Shown one piece after another: positions 56,285-64,000 of a DNA stretch of 64,000 bases. The position numbers and the translations under genes are program-made. The DNA lies in contig JAUPFP010000001.1 of NCBI GenBank assembly GCA_036925085.1, forward strand, positions 5,931,722-5,995,721, written 5' to 3'. The notes under the pieces are model-generated. The model was not told the DNA's origin. It worked only from the letters and a program-made list of their open reading frames with translations, and ran no database searches. Position 1 is the stretch's first letter. Every line of letters starts with the position of its first letter. The DNA is from Brachycybe producta (Eukaryota; Arthropoda; Diplopoda; Playtdesmida; Andrognathidae).

Positions 56285-59193
56285 GTATATGTATATATAT
56301 GTATATGTATATGTATATGTTATATTTTATATTTTAAGCAAAATCCAAACATGAACTTGCTAAAAGAAATTTCTCCCTAAATATTGTAAACGTTTTTTAG
56401 CATGTGGCCAATCGCCCCTCCCCCCCCCCCCCCAGAAAAATCTAACCACTTATTAAAATATATAATATAATATAAAATTATAAAATATATAACATTGGGG
56501 GGATATTTCATTACAGGGTGATGGCTTTGACGTCATGAAATCGGGTGATGCGAGAGTGGCTCTTATTGGATTCCCATCAGTTGGAAAAGTAATATTATCA
56601 GGAAGTGCTTTAGAAACCTCAAATGTAGAAATTTCATTAGAATTGCAAATTAAATGTGCAGAAATTGTATAAAACTGAAAAAAAATACTACAAGAAATCT
56701 GTTCAAACTTTACTGTATTGGCATATTTCTTGCGAGCGTCGGTTATCGGAACCGTCTATGATAGGAGCCAATTTTTTTTTTTACTTATTTTTATGGAAAT
56801 ACTACTTGCGGAAGTAAAAAAAAAATTCTTTGCAATCACCTTTTTCTTACTTTTCTCCACTTTCTATTATATGAACTTTTGATTATCGGAACTATGCATG
56901 TTAGACATTAGTTCCAGTAATCGACGTTCTACTGTATTTACTATTTAAATGGATCTGCAAAAAAAAACTTAAAATACATTTGAAGTAAATTATTAAATAA
57001 TATGCTCCAAAATTTGGATAAAATTCAATAAAACCATGGTAAACATCAAATAAATGCATAGTAAATTGCAGAAAATCTGTGCACACTAAAAAAAATTCAA
57101 GAAATATCTTGTAATTAAGCCCAAATAAATTTGCAGAAAACTGCAAGAAATTTACATAAAAATTAAAAGAACCTGAAAAAACTGCAGTTTTCTTCATGTA
57201 ATGAAAAAAAGTTTTGTTGTCTTGTGTCAAAATAAGGCGAATACTAAATATGACACGTGTGAAATTCACATGTAATGTGGTTTGTTTTCTTAAAAGTCTA
57301 CTCTTTTGAATACATTGACGTCAACACACAGCGAATCGGCATCGTACGAATTCACGACACTCACTTGCATTCCGGGTGTTATCGAGTACGAAGGAGCTAA
57401 CATACAGTTACTAGATCTACCGGGAATCATTGAAGGAGCTTCTCAAGGTTCTCGCTACATAACGAGAGAAACATCGATCGAGATGTCTATCGTGTGTGTG
57501 TACTAATTTTATCATGATTTTAATAGGAAAGGGACGAGGAAGACAAGTGATAGCAGTGGCCAGGACAGCTGATCTGGTCATTATGATGTTAGATTCGACA
57601 AAAGGAGACGTTCAAAGGTAGAAAAAAGTTTTAAAAATGATGTCTTATCGGAGTTAAATGTGATCCTGTCATTTATTTTTCTTTGTTTCGTTACAGAGAC
57701 TTACTGGAAAAAGAATTAGAATCAGTCGGAATTAGATTAAACAAACAAAAACCGAACATTTACTTCAAAGTATGAAATTTATTTACTATTATTATAACGA
57801 AATCATATCTTAAAATATAAAATTTTAATTTGTTTGTTATTCATATCTCTATCTAGGTGAAGAAAGGTGGTGGGATCGCTTTCAATTCTACTTGTCCGCT
57901 TACAAAATGTGACGAGAAGTTAATTCAGATGGTTCTGCATGAATACAGTATCCTTCTTATTATCCTTCTTAAATGGCTAATAAGTTACAAATTTAAAACC
58001 TTAATTGAACGTTTCTCAAAGAACTGTTTAATTGCGAAGTTCTGTTCAGAGAAGATTGTTCGGCCGATGAATTCATCGACGTTGTTACAGGAAACCGTGT
58101 TTATCTTCCGTGCCTTTATGTACGCACACAATTTAACCTATTTCCTAGGGGTTTTTTTGTCATTCTAAGAAAAAAAAACCTGTTCTCTTAAATGTTTAAG
58201 GTTTACAATAAAATCGATCAGATTCCGTTGGAAGAAGTGGATAGGATAGCTCACGAACCGGACAGTATGGTTATAAGGTGGGTGTTATTTTTTAAAAAAA
58301 AAAGAACTTCTGTTCGAAGTCGAAATTGTAAGCTGCTACTACTACAGTATTTTAGCCCTTGTCTGTTAATAGTTTCACATCGTAACTAGATCTCGATCCC
58401 ATTTGGCCCATTGAAAAATGGAAGCCCCGGTTTTTTATGATTTTGCTCAGACTTCTCTAGAAAAAGTCTCATTAAACATGTTTGTTGGCGTTTTCAACAA
58501 AAATACCATAATTTTTTTTTCGAATAAAGTTCAAACGAAACCAGATTTTGTTTTGTGTGTAAATCAGTGAAAAGTGAACTAACTGATCTTATTCCTCATT
58601 TTGTAGTTGCAACATGAAACTGAACCTGGATTACTTGTTAGAAAGAGTTTGGGATTATTTGGCTCTCATTCGTGTCTACACCAAAAAGCAGGGTGATGCA
58701 CCAGATTTCGATGGTGGCCTCATTCTTAGAAGGGGATCATCTGTTGAACATGTCGTACGTTTCACCCCTAAGAAACCAAAGTTTTTTCATTCAATAAATG
58801 TCTTTTGTTATGTTCTAGTGTCATTCGATTCACCGAACAATCGTCAACGTCTTCAAATATGCTCTCGTTTGGGTGAGAATTTTTTCAAAATTTGTTCTGT
58901 TGATTGAACTAACCCTCGTGTTCAAAAACGTTGCTTAAAATAAAGTTAAGCTTAAACAATGACACAATACAAAACTCTGTAGTAAGTTTACGTGGAGTTT
59001 TTTTAAGTTTAGCTTTGTTTTTAAGTTGGGCTTTGTCTTAAGTAACATTTTAGAATACTGCTGTAAGTTTCTAAAACAATCGGTACTATTCATTTATCAT
59101 TTCAAGGGTACGAGCACCAAGTACAGTCCTCAGAGAGTTGGGCTTCAACACATTATGCAACATGAAGACGTTATTCAAATTGTTAAAAAGTGA
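55313..59193 (+). CDS. DRG1: DRG1, developmentally regulated GTP-binding protein 1
   Basis: Cytoplasmic Obg-family GTPase, partner of DFRP1/ZC3H15, linked to translation. Twelve exons are supported: 55313-55376, 55512-55600, 56517-56588, 57297-57447, 57527-57617, 57697-57769, 57857-57947, 58022-58119, 58201-58277, 58607-58754, 58819-58872 and 59107-59193. They total 364 residues, against about 367 in most animals. The N-terminal helical region ([20 protein letters not shown]) precedes the G domain. G1 is GFPSVGKST (about 68-76, split by intron 3), G3 is DLPGI (about 116), and G4 is NKID (about 246-249). The TGS domain fills roughly 285-364 ([20 protein letters not shown] to the end). The S5D2L-like insertion is carried by exons 7-8 ([12 protein letters not shown]). 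All phases agree. Intron 3 (708 bp) carries a Tigger-like insertion; most other introns are 60-330 bp. The COQ3 stop is 2.4 kb upstream on the same strand. Confidence 0.96.
56250..56320. repeat. TA/TATG microsatellite in DRG1 intron 2
   Basis: Alternating ATATAT and ATATGT words form an imperfect tract of about 65 bp within DRG1 intron 2. A run of 14 C follows at 56420-56433. Confidence 0.8.
56706..56935. repeat. Inverted-repeat element in DRG1 intron 3
   Basis: The left arm has GTCGGTTATCGGAACCGTCT. The right arm has GATTATCGGAACTATGCATG, then CAGTAATCGACGTTCTACTG followed by TA. The arms are imperfect inverted repeats of the Tigger/pogo type. The left tip is decayed. It sits between the exons encoding the two halves of the G1 motif. 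Confidence 0.6.
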
Positions 59194-59255
59194 TTAAGTC
59201 AGGTTGATTTCATTAAAACTTTGTAACCTCACTTCAGATGTTTTCAAAAATGTTA

Positions 59256-59261
59256 AATAAA
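59256..59261 (+). terminator. Poly(A) signal of DRG1
   Basis: AATAAA 63 bp after the DRG1 stop codon, the first hexamer downstream and at a plausible distance. Confidence 0.65.
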
Positions 59262-60535
59262 AATTGATTTTTTTCTTCTATTATTTCTGGCTTTTAATTA
59301 ATACTTACTTATATTTATAATAGACAAAAAATAAATATGCGTTTTTCAATCAAAGACTCTTCAGAAGCTAAAATCTATTAGAACTTTTTAAAGTGAGGAT
59401 TACCTTTGTAAGAAAAAAACTAGCCTCTAAACAGTCTTTTTGATTGAAAAAAGCATACTTTTTTTCGCCTTAAAGTGTAGGAAAGATAAAGTGAATAAGA
59501 ATGTCTTAAAAACTGGAGTGGTTTATGATGAAAGTAGTTAAAAGTTAAAACTACTTTTAGAATCACTTTTGTTTTATACTTGTTTGAAAGTTGTTAAGTA
59601 AATTCTTAAATGTTTTAATTTGTCCGGTAATGACATGTCCGGAAACTGAAGCCACTTTCTTTATGTTAAAAAGAGATTTTAGTTCATTGATTTTCCAATT
59701 TTCTATTCAAATATGGAGGCGGCCATTTTGAAAACATGTTGTCTGTAAATACACATTATGATCTTTACACTGAAAATAGCTAATATATTCAGTGTTCGAG
59801 GAAGCAAATATGGTGATTTGATTTCTTGAGAAAAATATTGGAAGCTTGGACATAGTTCATAAATATTTTTTTCTTTAAAAACGTTCTCCTCTTTCATTTT
59901 GTTTCCGGAAGTTACTTTTAAGTTTTTCTTTAGAGTAAATCGCTTTTTTATTTAGTTTCTGGATACAGCCATTTTTCGAAATTTTGGTGTTATTCAAACT
60001 ATGCTGCCATCTTATTACTCTTCTACTCTCTTAAAACATTTTTCAATTTTTTTTTCAAAAAAAAAACAAACAAACACAAGTGTTATAGTTTTTGGTTCCA
60101 TTTCTAGTCTAGTCTTTCTAGCATGTAATTTATTAGTTTACTAGAATTTTAGATATTTCAAATTTTTACGATTTTTAACATCTTTTTCTTATTCTGATAA
60201 TAACTTTGATGAAAACTTCTCTAATTAATCATTAACTAGGAATAAAATTTGTTAATTACCTAAAATGAAATAAAAAACATACAAAGAAAAGAAATAACAA
60301 ATTTATTTATTTTGTAAAATACATTTTATTTTAGTCAATAAAAAAAATTACAGAAAAACATGAGGTTATAATTATTTGAAAAAAGGCGCTTTGGATTTTT
60401 TTGGGGTGGTGGTGGTGGTGGTATAAATTCTATGACAATCAAGTTAAATGACGTTGGAAAGAGCGCCATGATTTATGTTAGAATCGCCGGCGTTTGTTTC
60501 AACGGGGACGAGGGACGAGCAACTTGCAATCCAGC
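59262..60535. other. Intergenic DNA, no gene seen
   Basis: No supported exon. A small imperfect IR (CAATCAAAGACTCTT against AACAGTCTTTTTGATTG) spans 59347-59446 and resembles internal parts of the hAT MITE family A. GGCGGCCATTTTG at 59709 is YY1-like. A GGT triplet run is at 60405-60422. Confidence 0.45.
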
Positions 60536-60539
60536 TGAT

Positions 60540-61100
60540 CATCTATTAAATTTTCGATTTCTTTTTCTAGGTCCGTTCTGACTGAAACTGCAACATGTGA
60601 TTTCATGTGATTCACTGCTGCTGTAACACACGGTGAACTTTGATAAATCCTGTTAAAAGTGAATGAATTTTGTTTTAATTATGACTTGTACTCATTCAAA
60701 GCCAATTAAACTAAACAAATAATCTGTTAAAAGATGCAGTAAATGATTTTTTTTTTCAATTAAATAAAGACAAACAATGTGTAATTTGTAATTTACTTTC
60801 AGTTCACATGGTCGACATATATATCTGTCAGGAACTGGGCCTTTTGTCAGACCACAACAAAGCCAGTGAAGCCAGCCATCACAAGAGTCACATTGTAACC
60901 AGTTGATAATTTTTTCTAAAAACATCAAAGTAGAACAGACCACAGCTTGTGTTGTGGTCTAAGATTAGATACGAACTGTATCAAAAACTAAGTTCTTTAA
61001 AAACGCGGTAATAAAACGGAAAAAATAAAATGCCCACTTTCTGTTTAAAATGTTCGTTACACCTAGTGGACAACATTGTATGAGTTCCAACTTGGAGAAG
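60540..61100 (-). repeat. Dispersed repeat carrying the PHD exon (copy 2)
   Basis: Near-identical to 21750-22296. On the minus strand the exon from about 60915 to 60810 reads INWLQCDSCDGWLHWLCCGL and continues to PDRYICRPCELK before a GTAAAT donor; an acceptor TTTTTAG precedes it. So this copy keeps the half PHD finger intact. The adjoining exon-like segment near 60541-60640 is frameshifted relative to copy 1. An 18-bp insertion with CTTGTGTTGTGGTCTAAG lies at about 60945-60962. Confidence 0.85.
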
Positions 61101-61556
61101 TAGACGCAACAGTTTTCCACTTGTTTAAATTGTTTTAACGCCAAGTGGATAATTATTAATTTACCTCTTTTTCATGTCAAGGACAATTTAATTGCCAAGT
61201 CGGTACACCATACAAAACAAAAATGTTAATGTGATAAAATTCAGAAAAAATATCATTAAAAAATAAATAGCATGTGAAACTGAACAAATAGCAGCTGAAA
61301 TTTCCACAAGTGAATATGGATTAAATTACAAAAATACATTTATTGACATGTCATCTTTATTTACAGATTCAGTTCTCATAAGATTGAAAATAGTTGTAAA
61401 AAAATAAAACTTGCAAAATTGAACAAATAAAACTAAAATTACAAAATGGATATATGAAAATGGATTGAAACATTCATTTATAAACGTAATTAACGTAATC
61501 ATTTTCAAACGTAATTAAAACCTCTCCAGGTAAACAGGTACTTAATGCGTCAATTA

Positions 61557-63809
61557 CTATTGTTGCCATAGTTGAACAAGAATGGTAACCATGGTATGAG
61601 ACAAGCTTTTGTAATTTGGGACAAACCCATCTAAATGTTCAAGGGTGATGTGCGCTACAGCTGGGCTTGATGATATAAGGGTAGATCTCACGTTACCGTC
61701 ATCATCAATACACATCTTGTGGTTTACTGTTGCCATAGGCAAGTGATTTCTTTTGCTTTGAATCATGAGTTCTAGGTAAGATGACTGTTTGGAGCAGGTC
61801 ATACGTCTTTCTAAGAATTTGCAGGTAACCATTTTTTCATCAAAAATGAACTGCTCAGGTATAGCTGCACCAGACTGGACATCACCAATCTGCCCTCGCA
61901 ATGGTCTTTCCACCTCTGCGGCAGTTTCTAGATATGCTTCGGAAATGTGACTGTAGCGGACAATGAAATGTTTTGAAATGATGTCCGTAGCCTGATCAAA
62001 CGTGCCTAAGACCTCGATGTGAAATATACCTGGGATCGTCTTGTATTTGCGTACAACATACTCCGTTTCTGTATTATTATTTTTTACAATCATCTTGATT
62101 TTAGGTGCACAATCCATTGATACAATTCGTTTAGCCTCGTATGTTTGATAATATACGGGTTTTAGCCACCAACGGGAAAAAATGGCAAGGCTGATTGTTG
62201 AAGATGCACTTCATACCTGAATCTGCTCCTTCACAATCAGTCATACCAGGAAAATCCAATGATTCTTTCGTTCGTGTTTCGAATTTATAATCCCTATGAC
62301 AATGTTTTCCCCAACGGCACTATTCATTGTGAGGACACACAACTTGATTTAAAGTAAACAATTTTGTAGGGAACGTATAATACATTTGCTGAGTTTTCCA
62401 CTCGCAGTCAACAGATTCAAAGATAACTTCTAAGGTAGCAGCATAATATTCTTGATCATTGGTTAACCACAAACAAGCAGTATAGCCCAGATGGATAGTG
62501 TCAACTGCACTGATGTTGCCAAGGCATACTTGTGTCCCATGCCCGTATCTATACATTCTTTGACGCTGGATTTTATAAGCTTATGCTCAGTACATCATGA
62601 TGATGCGATAAAGAACAAACTTAACAAAATACCTGTAAAAACAATAATATACAGCACAGCGGTACTTAATTGCAGTTTAGGGGCTACAACCACTGGTTTC
62701 TTGGTTTTTTCTTCCAGAGACTTGAACTTATTTTGGACCTTTTTTGCCTTTGATTTTACCTGATGACCACTTGCTACACCTATTACCATAATTACTCGTA
62801 AAAATTTTGTACTTAGTCTGAAACTCGTAATGGAAAACCAGCAGATCCATTTACTTATTTCCCAAATGGCAATTATAACACATTTCAAATATATAATAAA
62901 ACACTTGTAAGTACCATCATAGTAATCACAAGAGTATATGATACTGTATGTAAGTTGGAATGCAATTAAAGTTTTATACAAATTCTACACACATTACACA
63001 TTTGATCCTGTGGCAAATGTCTTTCCCTTCGATAGGAAATCGACCCTCTATGATATGACCTTCAAGGGTAATGAAGATGATATGGAGGGTGCCTGAGTCC
63101 ATACCAAATTCAGGAGATATGATAACCTGTTTATTTTTCCCCACGTGAGTACTTCGCTCAATTCCATCCTTTCTTAAGATGAGAGATCCCTCAGCACTCA
63201 GTTATTACTGGATCATTAAATTTAATAAAGTTTTGCACATCCTCAATTTTGAATTGTTCCTGTGCCAGTAATCTTCTCCCAAGTGATCGCGAGTCACGAT
63301 TTCTTATATCAGATCTATTCCAGTAACATTCTCTATACAAGACTACTACAAAGTTTTCGGTCTCTAGTCCTTCTTCATCCACATGTACTAATTTAGTGGA
63401 TGCTTTCTTTAATTCACAACAGCATTTTGCAGGTTCTGATTTGCAGTTCTTACTTAGCCTTTGCACAATAATCTATGGTGCCAGAGCACGATTTGTTACT
63501 GCAGGTACAAGTGATATCATGGTTAGTGCACTTATACACCACATCTCTGCCAGTTTCCGCTTCTATTTGCTGGAGCTGAAAACCAGTTACAGGAGCTGGT
63601 GGTTTTTGTGGTATTATTACTTTAGTAGTCCATTGAGTTACGCATCCTTTGCAACCACTTTCTTTACAAAGCTTGCTTGAATAAATGTTAGGATCTTTAG
63701 GCTCTGAGAATTGACATATTTTCCTTCCTTCGTACCATTTACAAATTTCAATGGTCACTGAATTTGAATTTGACCCAACTCCAGATATACATGTACAGGC
63801 TAGTCCCAA
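61557..63809 (-). pseudogene. Frameshifted glycoprotein-like gene (phlebovirus-type class II glycoprotein resemblance)
   Basis: A cysteine-rich secretory or envelope-type protein is read from 63809 to 61557. Segments are 63809-63450, 63466-63191, about 63187-62970, 62763-62595, 62556-62320 and 62117-61557; adjacent ones change frame or end in stops without convincing introns between them. A splice acceptor (AACTTTTCAG) stands before the first segment, whose start is hydrophobic (YIFLGLACTCISG). The segment at 62763-62595 has a Lys-rich stretch followed by a strong membrane helix (STAVLYIIVFTGILLSLFF). The last segment has LRGQIGDVQSGAA and regularly spaced Cys. Helix followed by an ectodomain-like part resembles a Gn/Gc precursor layout of bunyavirus-like glycoproteins, which also occur as env genes of some invertebrate LTR elements. 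The resemblance is by eye only. No polymerase or nucleocapsid neighbour lies in this window. Confidence 0.4.
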
Positions 63810-64000
63810 AAATATATACCTGAAAAGTTATATCTTGTTAAGATTTTGAATTTAGCTACTTTATTTGTTAGTAATGAGCATTTGTCAAATGTTAATTTTT
63901 TCCATAACAATTTTCACAAGCATTTATTATGTCCAATTTTTTTCCAATAGGCCCTAAAATGTAGAGGGTAAGTCCTCAGGGATTATCTCCTATTGACCCT
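63810..64000. other. Window edge, no feature assigned
   Basis: This stretch lies 5' of the glycoprotein-like relic on the minus strand. CCAATAGGCCC and TCCTATTGACCCT near 63945-64000 are weak inverted copies. The upstream exon implied by the acceptor at about 63816 would be here or beyond the window. Confidence 0.3.

Overview
This is an AT-rich (roughly two-thirds A+T), intron-containing animal nuclear sequence. Every gene uses GT-AG introns, and the recognisable genes are metazoan: an Sp/buttonhead zinc-finger factor, an Olig-type bHLH factor, a BTB-BACK protein, COQ3 and DRG1. Genes are sparse and small, and most of the DNA is transposon debris, so an invertebrate with a repeat-rich genome is likely. 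I cannot name the phylum from this window.

Layout. 1-7.2 kb: no gene, only small DNA-transposon derivatives. 7.2-11.0 kb (+): three-exon Sp-family gene whose second intron carries a 792-bp solo LTR. 11.2-14.9 kb: several short inverted-repeat elements, two with perfect target-site duplications. 14.9-25.2 kb: a transposon graveyard, all coding remnants on the minus strand: a decayed hAT copy, a Polinton/Maverick-type DNA polymerase B fragment, a nearly full hAT transposase with one frameshift, a 28-bp tandem repeat, and a broken PHD-finger gene or element interrupted by a GC-rich retrotransposon ORF1-like block. 25.4-28.4 kb: THAP-like fragment, A-rich repeats and a long inverted-repeat element. 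28.4-30.3 kb (+): two-exon Olig-type gene with a TATA box. 30.6-38 kb: inverted-repeat elements. 39.2-44.5 kb (+): three-exon BTB-BACK gene with a 620-bp foldback element in intron 1 and a hAT MITE in intron 2. 45-50.8 kb: Tigger/pogo-like and hAT elements, one of them split by a nested 9-bp-TSD element. 51.1-59.2 kb (+): COQ3 (5 exons) followed head-to-tail by DRG1 (12 exons). A roughly 400-bp repeat lies both in COQ3 intron 1 and in the COQ3-DRG1 spacer. 59.3-64 kb (-): a second copy of the PHD-exon segment, then a frameshifted, membrane-anchored, cysteine-rich protein that resembles a phlebovirus-type class II glycoprotein.

The genes do not form a pathway. Sp, Olig and BTB-BACK are each isolated in large repeat-filled intervals, as is common for developmental regulators. 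COQ3 (mitochondrial ubiquinone synthesis) and DRG1 (translation-associated GTPase) are compact housekeeping genes. Exon structures below were built by hand from splice signals, frame continuity and family resemblance; for all five genes the exon lengths sum to a multiple of three. The most distinctive observations are the nested transposon insertions with exact duplications, the foldback element, the repeat pair around COQ3 and the glycoprotein-like relic.
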